From Chloroflexota bacterium (lineage in GTDB: Bacteria; Chloroflexota; Dormibacteria; Dormibacterales; Dormibacteraceae), in the NCBI GenBank assembly GCA_005880695.1, contig VBGR01000034.1, positions 62,001-126,000 on the forward strand: a DNA stretch of 64,000 nucleotides, written 5' to 3'. Made by a program: the position numbers and the translations under genes. Position 1 is the stretch's first letter; each line of letters opens with the position of its first letter. Under the pieces are notes generated by a model. It was not told the DNA's origin and did not search any database. It worked only from the letters and a program-made list of their open reading frames with translations. This document shows positions 57,747-64,000 of the stretch, piece by piece.

Positions 57747-58289
57747 ATGGAACTCGAAGGCAAGCAGATAGCGATCCTGGCCGAGGACCTCTACGAGGAC
57801 CTCGAGCTCTGGTACCCGTACTACCGGCTGAAGGAGGCGGGCGCCACCGTCAAGGTCGTGGGCAGCGGCCGCAACCCGACGCACGCTTCGAAGCACGGCC
57901 TTCCCGTCACTCCGGACCTGACCATCGAATCGGCGCGTGTCGCCGACTTCGACGCCGTCGTGATCCCGGGCGGTTACTCACCGGACCTGATGCGGCGCAA
58001 GCCCGAGATGGTGAAGTTCGTGCGCGACATGGACGCCGCGGGAAAGACCGTGGCGGCGATCTGCCACGCCGGCTGGATGCTGGTCTCGGCCGGCATCGTC
58101 AAAGACCGGCCCCTCACCGGTTTTCACTCGATCAAGGACGACCTCGTCGCTGCGGGCGCCCGCTACCAGGATTCGCCGGTGGTGGTCGACCGCAACCTGG
58201 TGACCTCGCGGATGCCGGCCGATCTGCCGGACTTCTGCCGGACGATCATCGGACAGCTGGCCAAGAAGCCCGCGGCCGTGGCCTCGTAG
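57747..58289 (+). CDS. DJ-1/PfpI family protein
   Basis: The 180-residue protein has the PfpI fold: EDLYEDLELWYPYYRLKEAGA (14-34), VVIPGGYSPDLMRR and the nucleophile elbow AAICHAGWMLVSAG with the cysteine followed by His. Members are deglycases, peptidases or chaperones in stress response. ATG at 57747 is preceded by a strong AGGAGGTGA ribosome site and by CATAAT as a -10 (57718-57723), so this gene has a normal leader. Confidence 0.9.
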   Translation: MELEGKQIAILAEDLYEDLELWYPYYRLKEAGATVKVVGSGRNPTHASKHGLPVTPDLTIESARVADFDAVVIPGGYSPDLMRRKPEMVKFVRDMDAAGKTVAAICHAGWMLVSAGIVKDRPLTGFHSIKDDLVAAGARYQDSPVVVDRNLVTSRMPADLPDFCRTIIGQLAKKPAAVAS

Positions 58290-58306
58290 CGAAAGGGGCG
58301 CGGCAG

Positions 58307-58364
58307 GCACGCCAAGTGGCGTGCTCCAGAAGAAAGGAGAGGAGCCGGCGGTTCCGCCGGCTCC
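58307..58364. terminator. Two tandem hairpins between convergent genes
   Basis: The first is GCACGCCA-AG-TGGCGTGC (58307-58324). The second has 11-base arms GGAGCCGGCGG and CCGCCGGCTCC round two T residues (58341-58364). They lie between the PfpI-type gene and the convergent CAP gene and can terminate both. Confidence 0.65.
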
Positions 58365-58404
58365 TTGACGAGGGGGGAGAAACTTGTGAGGGGGGTTTGG
58401 CTGT

Positions 58405-59082
58405 CTAGCTGAACTCCACTGCGATATAGGCGTAGCCATTAGGAGCCACCGCCCAGGCGGTGCCGACGTACCGGTACGGCCCCATGATGTTGGCCCGGTG
58501 CCCGGCCGAATTCATGAACATCGCGTTCAGCTGGCCGTCGTTGATGCCGCCGGACCAGTAGCCCACGTTCTCGCCGGCCTGCCGGCCCAGCCCGCAGCCG
58601 AGGTCTGCCTGAGCTCCGCCGGAGTGGGAGATGGCTCCCTGGTTCGCCATCCGAACCGCGTTCTGATAGGCGATCCCGGCCAGGCAGGAGCTCCAGGTCA
58701 GTGGCCCCAACCCGGCGCCGGAGCGATCGGAGTTGATCAGAGCCTGCTGGGTCGAGCCGACAACGATGGCAGGAGGTTGGTAGGACGGCTGGTATGACGG
58801 CTGGTAAACGGGGCCGGCATCGGGTGGCGGAGCAGGCGGCTCCCAGGACGCGCTTTCCGGTGTTCCCGGCTGGGCGCTCGGGGTCGACGCGGGAGCCGGC
58901 GGTCCGGCCAGGTGGTGACGGGCCAGCCAGGTTTCGTATGGATCGGACGGTTCCGCGGGCTTGGCCGCCTGGACCGGCGTCGAGCTTGGGTGGTGGGTCG
59001 CTTGCAAAATCCCGTTGACGCCCAGAGCGGTTGTCGCGAACGTTACGGCGAAGGCCATGAGGCCTTTGAAAATTGTTAGCAA
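58405..59082 (-). CDS. Secreted CAP-domain protein
   Basis: The 225-residue protein has a signal-like start (LMAFAVTFATTALGV), a Pro/Ser/Ala-rich linker (about 30-105) with YQPSYQPSYQP, and a CAP/SCP domain: SHSGGAQADLGCG, GENVGYWSGG and NSAGHRANIMGPYRYVG with the family histidines and acid. Bacterial CAP proteins are secreted and of mostly unknown activity. TTG at 59082 is supported by GGAGGTG 8 bases upstream. A leader of about 100 bases with a conserved motif precedes it. Confidence 0.82.
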   Translation of the reverse strand: MLTIFKGLMAFAVTFATTALGVNGILQATHHPSSTPVQAAKPAEPSDPYETWLARHHLAGPPAPASTPSAQPGTPESASWEPPAPPPDAGPVYQPSYQPSYQPPAIVVGSTQQALINSDRSGAGLGPLTWSSCLAGIAYQNAVRMANQGAISHSGGAQADLGCGLGRQAGENVGYWSGGINDGQLNAMFMNSAGHRANIMGPYRYVGTAWAVAPNGYAYIAVEFS

Positions 59083-59181
59083 GTGGGGGGCACCTCCAGC
59101 GAACAAAGACGGGGTGGCGGGCCCGTTCTTGCTCGTCGTATCGGGGAGGCACGTTGCCAAAGGCGCGAGCCCAATGCAGCG

Positions 59182-59197
59182 CCGGAATGGTTAGCAA
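59182..59197 (-). promoter_or_regulatory. Motif TTGCTAACC-N2-TCCGG in the CAP gene leader
   Basis: TTGCTAACCATTCCGG on the minus strand matches TTGCTAACCGATCCGG (41966-41951), upstream of another secreted-protein gene, at 14 of 16 bases. TTGCTAAC also recurs at the CAP start codon. I see no known riboswitch in the 180-base leader, though a palindrome TACGGCCGTA lies at 59224-59233. Confidence 0.35.
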
Positions 59198-59263
59198 CGA
59201 TTAAGGACTGCCAACCCTCCGGCTACGGCCGTATTTGCAAACCCATACCATGGCTAGCAGGTC

Positions 59264-59425
59264 ATGGATCAGCGCTTTGAGCAGTTCCCCGACCCTCCAC
59301 CCGCGCCGGTCCCAGGTCCACCGGGGCCGCCGCTGCCTCCCGATCCCCCGCTCCCTCCCGAGCCTTCGCCTCGGCCGATCCCGCCGGGACCCCGACGGAG
59401 GTGGTCCCGGCGAGCAGCTTCCTAA
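59264..59425 (+). CDS. Small proline-rich peptide (tentative)
   Basis: An ATG at 59264 opens a 53-codon frame: MDQRFEQF, then a run of Pro with Gly, Leu and acidic residues (PPPAPVPGPPGPPLPPDPP), ending with a basic tail RRRWSRRAAS. GCAGG before the ATG is a weak ribosome site. The regular PP-x pattern argues for a real product, but high GC alone could produce it. Its stop overlaps the convergent yggT gene by 4 bases. Confidence 0.4.
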   Translation: MDQRFEQFPDPPPAPVPGPPGPPLPPDPPLPPEPSPRPIPPGPRRRWSRRAAS

Positions 59426-59832
59426 GGCAGTTCTGGGCGGCGGCGCGGCGACAGCATGATCCGCAGCAAGGCGACCAGCGCCCAGGCGATCAGCGAGTAG
59501 ATCACGATCGCGACCAGTGATTCCGGCTCCAACACGTAGTTGCCATTCCCGCTCTGCGGAAAGATGGCGCGGAACGGCGCGACCAGCGGTGCCGTGACTC
59601 CGTAGATGAAGCGCACGAAGTCGGCCCCGTAATTGGCCCCGAGCAAGCGCATGAAGAAGCGCATCGCGATCAGGGCGTCGATCAAAGAGACCAGGAACCA
59701 GATCACGCGCTCGGCGCGCGGATCGTAGGTGCGGACCACGACAGGCCCCGCCGGCGGGACGGTGGGCCCGGCGGCCGGCTCACGCTCGGTGACGCGCTCA
59801 CGCTGGTAGCGCGGTTCGTCAATGGGATCCAT
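59422..59832 (-). CDS. YggT family membrane protein
   Basis: The 136-residue protein has a disordered N-terminal 40 residues and two or three transmembrane helices, with the YggT signature FFMRLLGANYGADFVRFIYG (about 59-78) and PLVAPFRAIFP. YggT proteins occur in many lineages, often by division genes, with unclear roles in membrane or osmotic response. GGGAGAG before the ATG at 59832 is the ribosome site. It is divergent from the sortase gene. Confidence 0.88.
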   Translation of the reverse strand: MDPIDEPRYQRERVTEREPAAGPTVPPAGPVVVRTYDPRAERVIWFLVSLIDALIAMRFFMRLLGANYGADFVRFIYGVTAPLVAPFRAIFPQSGNGNYVLEPESLVAIVIYSLIAWALVALLRIMLSPRRRPELP

Positions 59833-59925
59833 GTATTCTCTCCCGGCTCAATATGAGGACGGATTTCGGCAAACGCCGATCCCCAACATATTAGTGCGCT
59901 GATAGTACATTTCAAGTCGAAAGCG

Positions 59926-60594
59926 GTGGTTCAGAGCAAGGCGGCGTCCAGCTCCGGGGCCAGGGAGGCGTGGCGCCGGCGGGTTGCCGACCGCGGCCTG
60001 GGCCTCCTCGGGGTGGTTTGCATGGGGGCCGGCCTGGCCCTGATCGCCGGCTTCGCGCTCGGCTTCCTCCAGGGCGTGCAGGCGCAGGACCGCCTGAGCG
60101 CCCAGTGGCGTCAGCTGCTCACTGAAAAGCCGCCGCCACTCGCCAGCAACAGCGTCGATCCGAGCCTCCTGAAGCCGGTCGGGGGCGTGGACTTCGCGAT
60201 TCGCGTGCCCCGGCTCGGCTACTACGCCGCAGTCAAGGAGGGCATCGAGCAGACGATCCTTTACAGCGGGCCCGGCCACTACCCTGAAACGGCCTGGCCC
60301 GGCCAGTCCGGCACCATCGGGGTGGCGGCCCACAACGTCTACTGGATCCAGTTTCCGACTCTCGGAAAGGGAGACGAGGTCGATCTGGAGACCCGGTACG
60401 GGACTTATCGGTACGCGGTCACCGGCAGCCGGATCGTCAACCCGAGCGATCGGTCCGTGCTCGTCCAGACCAGGGGCCGGCGCCTGACGCTGACTACTTG
60501 CTGGCCGGTTTGGGCCGGCGCCTTCGCGACCAAGCGGTTCGTCATCTTCGCCGGCCAGATCGACCCCAGCCCGCCACCCCCCGGCGCGGCCTGA
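59926..60594 (+). CDS. Sortase (class D/E type)
   Basis: The 222-residue transpeptidase has an N-terminal membrane anchor (about 24-48), then the sortase barrel. Catalytic residues are H136 in VAAHNVYW, C192 in LTLTTCWP and R204 in ATKRFVIFAG. TLTTC is the family pattern. Sortases join surface proteins carrying LPxTG-like signals to the envelope; no substrate with that signal is seen in this window. GTG at 59926. The cupin gene follows by 18 bases. Confidence 0.9.
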   Translation: MVQSKAASSSGAREAWRRRVADRGLGLLGVVCMGAGLALIAGFALGFLQGVQAQDRLSAQWRQLLTEKPPPLASNSVDPSLLKPVGGVDFAIRVPRLGYYAAVKEGIEQTILYSGPGHYPETAWPGQSGTIGVAAHNVYWIQFPTLGKGDEVDLETRYGTYRYAVTGSRIVNPSDRSVLVQTRGRRLTLTTCWPVWAGAFATKRFVIFAGQIDPSPPPPGAA

Positions 60595-60612
60595 GGCGGC
60601 GAGCACCCCCGG

Positions 60613-61002
60613 GTGGAGGTGAAGCGGGCGGGTCAGGACGGGGACACACTGGCCCCGGACGGATCGCGGGTCTGGCCGCTCACGACCGGCGTGGCGGCCA
60701 GCCTGGTGGAGGTGCGCCTGCCGCCGGGCGCCATCTCCCGTCCGGTCCGGCACCGCACCGTCGAGGAGACGTGGTACTTCCTGGCCGGTGGCGGAAAGGT
60801 CTGGCGCCGCTCGCCAAGCGGAGACGCGGCGGCCGTCGAGGTCCATGCCGCCGACTGCCTGCTGATCCCGGCGGGCTGGGAGTTCCAGTTCGCGGCCGGA
60901 GCGGAGGGGCTCTCCTTTCTCTGCTTCACAAGCCCGCCCTGGCCAGGGCCTGAGGAGGCGGTTGCCGCTACTGGCCGAGGCCTCGGCGAGCCGACACTGT
61001 AA
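60613..61002 (+). CDS. Cupin-domain protein
   Basis: The 129-residue protein has cupin motif 1 as RHRTVEETWYFLAGGGKVW (about 47-65) with two His/Glu ligands, and motif 2 as ADCLLIPAGWEFQFAAG. Such single cupins bind metals and sugars or act as isomerases. GTG at 60613 places it in the sortase transcript. The histidine of motif 2 is absent, so metal binding may be weak. Confidence 0.75.
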   Translation: MEVKRAGQDGDTLAPDGSRVWPLTTGVAASLVEVRLPPGAISRPVRHRTVEETWYFLAGGGKVWRRSPSGDAAAVEVHAADCLLIPAGWEFQFAAGAEGLSFLCFTSPPWPGPEEAVAATGRGLGEPTL

Positions 61003-61107
61003 AGCAAAAGCCGGCTCGACCGGACCGTAACCGGTAGAACTTGAGTGACGTTACGATATGTACGAATTGCATCAAATTGACTATCACGATATCGGGCTTC
61101 GCACTGC
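61003..61107 (+). promoter_or_regulatory. AT-richer upstream region of the PBP operon
   Basis: This 105-base stretch is less GC-rich than its surroundings. ACGATAT occurs twice, at 61053-61059 and 61086-61092, exactly 33 bases apart (three helical turns), which suggests a cooperative binding site. TTGACT at 61077 could be a -35, but I find no good -10 at the usual distance. Confidence 0.35.
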
Positions 61108-63150
61108 ATGAAGTCTCACCACCAACTGCACGGAACCAGCAATCCCCCACTGGCCTCCAGTCCACCGCGGGTCGGTCTCGCGCCGCCCGCGCGCCCGCTG
61201 CTCGTGGCGCTGGGCGCACTACTCGTAATCGCGGGCGGGGTCGGCGCCTGGGGCTACAGGCTGATGGCGACCCTCCCCGGCCCAGGCCAGGAGATCGCGC
61301 CGGCCCGGTCGATCATCGTCTACGACCGCGCCGGCCGCGTGATCGGTGAGCACCAGGCCAACGGCCGCTATCAGCTGCTCTTGAAGCTCTCGGACATGGG
61401 CCGCCCCGGGCCGGCGGCCACCCTGGCTGCCGAGGACCGCGACTTTTACAAGCACGGCGCCGTCGACTTCCCGGCTGTCGTCCGAGCGCTCGCGGTGGAC
61501 GCAGCCTCCGGCCAGGCCGTGGAGGGCGGCAGCACCATCACGCAGCAGCTCGTCAAGATCGAGCTGCTGACTCCGGAGAAGTCGGCTTCGCGGAAAGTCC
61601 AGGAGCTGTTCCTGGCCTACCAGCTCGAGAGCCGCTACTCGAAGAACCAGATCCTCGAGATGTATTTGAACCGCGTCTATTACGGCCACGGCGCTTATGG
61701 CCTCGGCTCGGCGGCGAAGACCTACTTCGGCGCGAACAAGAACGCGGCCGACTTGACACAGGCGCAGGCGGCCTTCCTGGCCGGCCTGCTCAAGGCCCCC
61801 TCCTACTACGACCCCTTTCTTCACTTCGACCGGGCGAAGGGGCGCGAGCTGTACGTGTTGAACGGCATGGTCAGCACCGGGGCGCTCACTCGAGCAGAGG
61901 CCCAGAAAGCGGCTCAGGAAGACATCCGTTCAGAGCTCCAGCTTGATCTGAGCTACCGGCGCAGCCTGGCTCCCCACTTCGTCGACTACGTGGTGGGCGA
62001 GCTGGAGCGGACTCTCGGCGCAGCGACCGTCCAGCAGGGCGGCCTGGCCGTTTACACGACGCTCGACGCCAATCTCCAGGCGCTCGCCGAGCGCTCGGTT
62101 GCCGACGGCGTCCAGCGCCTCTCCGGCAGCGGAGTCAACAACGGCGACCTGCTGGCGGCGAAGTCCGACACGGGGGAGATCCTGGCCTGGGTCGGCTCCA
62201 GCGACTACTCGAATGCCGGCATCGGCGGGCAGTACGACGTCATCCTCTCGCCGCGCCAGCCGGGCTCCAGCTTCAAGCCCTACGTCTACGAGGCGGCACT
62301 GCGCGATCACAAGATCACCGTGGACTCGCCCGTCCACGACGTCCCCACCGACTTCGGCGGCTACCGTCCTGTCGACTTTGACAACCGGTACCTGGGCACC
62401 ATCTGCGCCAAGCAGGCCCTGGTCCGCTCGCGCAACATCCCCGCGGTCGAGGTGGCCCGCCTCGAGGGGATGCAGAACGTGGTCAGCCTGGCCCAGGCGA
62501 TGGGCATCAAGAGCAAGCTCCAACCGGAGCTGCAGACGGCCATCGGGGGCGGCGAGCTGACCATGGCCGACCACGTCCAGGGCTACCAGGTCTTCGCAAA
62601 CGACGGCGTGAGGATGCCGATCCGGGGCGTGGCGAAGGTGGCCGACCGCAACGGCAACACCGTTTACCAGGCGGCCGCGAGCGCTGGCGTGCGCGTCCTG
62701 GCGCCTCAGGACGCCTATCTGATGACCTGGATGCTGAAGGACTACCAGTCCACCTGGGGTTTCGGGTGGAACCGCCAGATGGCCAGCAAGACGGGCACCA
62801 CCGGCGCGGGCCTCGGCAGCACGCGAGACGCCTGGATCATGGCTTACAACCCGAACATCGTGGTCGGCGCCTGGGTCGGCAACACCGGCGCCGACGGCAA
62901 GGGCGGAACAGTCAACACCTACGGCGAGTACGTCGCCACGACGGTCATGGCCGAGTTCGTGAACGGCCTACCTAGCACCATGCGCAGCTGGTATCAGGCG
63001 CCCGCCGGTCTGACCGCCGCGAAGAAGGGTGGTGACCCACTCCTCCCCGGTACGGAGAACCTGCCCAGCTGCAGCGGCGCCGGGTCTGCCGGCGGCGCCC
63101 GGGGCAAAGGGTCGGGCGACGGGTCTGGCGGCGGAGAGGGAGGCGATTGA
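61108..63150 (+). CDS. Class A penicillin-binding protein (transglycosylase/transpeptidase)
   Basis: The 680-residue bifunctional peptidoglycan synthase has a membrane anchor (about 30-52), a GT51 domain with AAEDRDFYKHGAVD (E109) and GGSTITQQLVK (140-150), and a transpeptidase domain with PGSSFKPYVY (S387, K390), SRN at 441-443 and KTGT at 561-564. A short Gly/Ser tail ends it. It polymerises and crosslinks cell wall at the membrane. The stop overlaps the next PBP gene start (TGATG). Confidence 0.93.
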   Translation: MKSHHQLHGTSNPPLASSPPRVGLAPPARPLLVALGALLVIAGGVGAWGYRLMATLPGPGQEIAPARSIIVYDRAGRVIGEHQANGRYQLLLKLSDMGRPGPAATLAAEDRDFYKHGAVDFPAVVRALAVDAASGQAVEGGSTITQQLVKIELLTPEKSASRKVQELFLAYQLESRYSKNQILEMYLNRVYYGHGAYGLGSAAKTYFGANKNAADLTQAQAAFLAGLLKAPSYYDPFLHFDRAKGRELYVLNGMVSTGALTRAEAQKAAQEDIRSELQLDLSYRRSLAPHFVDYVVGELERTLGAATVQQGGLAVYTTLDANLQALAERSVADGVQRLSGSGVNNGDLLAAKSDTGEILAWVGSSDYSNAGIGGQYDVILSPRQPGSSFKPYVYEAALRDHKITVDSPVHDVPTDFGGYRPVDFDNRYLGTICAKQALVRSRNIPAVEVARLEGMQNVVSLAQAMGIKSKLQPELQTAIGGGELTMADHVQGYQVFANDGVRMPIRGVAKVADRNGNTVYQAAASAGVRVLAPQDAYLMTWMLKDYQSTWGFGWNRQMASKTGTTGAGLGSTRDAWIMAYNPNIVVGAWVGNTGADGKGGTVNTYGEYVATTVMAEFVNGLPSTMRSWYQAPAGLTAAKKGGDPLLPGTENLPSCSGAGSAGGARGKGSGDGSGGGEGGD

Positions 63151-64000
63151 TGGCTGACAAGCAACCGATGCGCCCCCGAGCCTCTGCCGGCAAGGGATTC
63201 GCCTTCCCAGGCAACCTCCGGGAGTGGGCCGCAACCTGGCAGGGCCGGGCGGCGATCGCAGCCGGCATCCTGCTCATCCTGGGCGGGGTCTACGTGAGCT
63301 GGACGCTGCGCGACCTGCCCGACCCCAACAAGCCCGTGTTCGCGCACAGCATCGTGATCTTCGACCGCAAGGGCAGGGAGATCGAGCAGCGCAACGCCAA
63401 CGGCGAGTACTTCCACATCGTCTTGCTGAAAGACATGGGGAAACCAGGCCCCGCCGCCACTCTGGCGGCCGAGGACCGCAGCTTCTACAACGAGGGGGCC
63501 GTCAACTGGCTGGCGATGCTGCGCGCGCTCTTCGTCGACATCACCCACCAGGGCTACGTCCAGGGTGGCAGCACGATCACGCAGCAGCTGGTCAAGATCC
63601 AGCTCCTGACGCCGCAGAAATCGATCTTCCGGAAGACGCAAGAGATCGTCCTGGCGGAGGGCGTCAGCCTCCGCTACTCGAAGGACCAGGTGCTCGAGAT
63701 GTACCTGAACCGCGTCTACTACGGCCACAACGCGTACGGGCTGGGGGCCGCCTCCCGGGTCTACTTCAGCAAGGAGCCGAGCCAGCTGACGCCGGCCCAG
63801 GCGGCGTTCCTGGCGGGGCTGATCCAGGCACCCACCTATTACGACCCGCAGACCCACTTCGAGCGGGCTCGAGCACGCCAGCTGTACGTCCTGCACGGGA
63901 TGGTCACGATCGGCGCGCTGACTCCAGCCGAGGAGCAGCAGGCCGAACAGGAGGACATCGCCAAGGAGCTGAAGTTCGATCCCAGCATCCGGCAGTCGAA
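63150..64000 (+). CDS. Class A penicillin-binding protein, second copy (cut by window end)
   Basis: The visible 283 residues mirror the previous PBP: an anchor (about 33-53), AAEDRSFYNEGAVNWLAML with the catalytic glutamate, GGSTITQQLVKIQLLTPQKS, and RVYYGHNAYGLGAASRVYF. The transpeptidase domain lies beyond the window. Tandem paralogues with a TGATG overlap suggest recent duplication and joint expression. Confidence 0.9.
   Translation, partial: MADKQPMRPRASAGKGFAFPGNLREWAATWQGRAAIAAGILLILGGVYVSWTLRDLPDPNKPVFAHSIVIFDRKGREIEQRNANGEYFHIVLLKDMGKPGPAATLAAEDRSFYNEGAVNWLAMLRALFVDITHQGYVQGGSTITQQLVKIQLLTPQKSIFRKTQEIVLAEGVSLRYSKDQVLEMYLNRVYYGHNAYGLGAASRVYFSKEPSQLTPAQAAFLAGLIQAPTYYDPQTHFERARARQLYVLHGMVTIGALTPAEEQQAEQEDIAKELKFDPSIRQS

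Noticed and set aside
59083-59263. Leader of the CAP gene considered as a c-di-AMP (ydaO) riboswitch
   Set aside because: I could not find the conserved core elements or a matching stem set; a covariance-model search would decide it.
1-64000. tRNA, rRNA, insertion sequences and prophage genes
   Set aside because: I looked at the gaps for CCA-ended cloverleaf-like sequence and for transposase or integrase motifs and saw none; a tRNA scan would be needed to be certain.

Overview
This is a compact, very GC-rich bacterial chromosome segment of about 70 tightly packed genes. I found no rRNA, tRNA, insertion sequence, prophage or CRISPR array. Several traits point to a Gram-positive-type (Terrabacteria) soil lineage. 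These are the paired DUF881 proteins, the HtpX-PspAB pair, a Bacillus/actinobacterial-type LexA box, PhaR with phasin-like proteins, an MshD-like acetyltransferase, class A PBPs and a sortase, and many GTG/TTG or leaderless starts. Candidatus Dormibacterota or a related Chloroflexota/Actinobacteria-like group is my best guess; this is inference, since no marker gene was compared.

Layout. 1-5 kb: acyltransferase/SDR pair, glutamate dehydrogenase, two DUF881 membrane proteins, then a divergent phaR/phasin locus with an operator over both promoters. 5-11 kb: amidohydrolase, threonine aldolase, NfeD/slipin membrane quality-control pair, PLP dehydratase. 11-18 kb: zinc ribbon, HD hydrolase, PrsW, DUF309, NIPSNAP, molybdopterin-binding protein, cysS. 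18-22 kb: ECF sigma/membrane anti-sigma pair beside a TadE-TadE-TadG pilus-type operon. 22-25 kb: an SOS-type promoter driving an MrfA-like helicase and a frameshifted MrfB-like exonuclease. 25-35 kb: a membrane GGDEF/HD protein, an epimerase, then a five-gene overlapping minus-strand operon built round a 1164-residue fusion of a GT2 and a GT39-like glycosyltransferase. 35-46 kb: DUF885 peptidase-like protein, TetR, TldD/TldE, GreA, a large DUF6909-like protein, Ppx, FumC. 46-55 kb: small repeat and membrane proteins, MsrB, acetyltransferases, K+ channel, MFS, haloalkane dehalogenase, a CDF transporter with repeated cytoplasmic domains, AADC-type decarboxylase. 55-59 kb: second phasin-like protein, PspAB, HtpX, PfpI. 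58-64 kb: cell-surface block with CAP protein, YggT, sortase, cupin and two tandem class A PBPs, the last cut by the window end.

Two themes join the window. First, many operon-leading genes have a TANNNT -10 hexamer only 6-10 bases before an ATG/GTG/TTG, so their mRNAs are probably leaderless; in three divergent pairs one symmetric heptamer seems to serve both directions. Second, genes are joined by start-stop overlaps (ATGA, GTGA, TGATG), giving clear operons. The least explained parts are the glycosyltransferase-fusion operon, the SOS-linked mrfAB pair with its broken second gene, and the PhaR-type operator linking two distant phasin-like genes.
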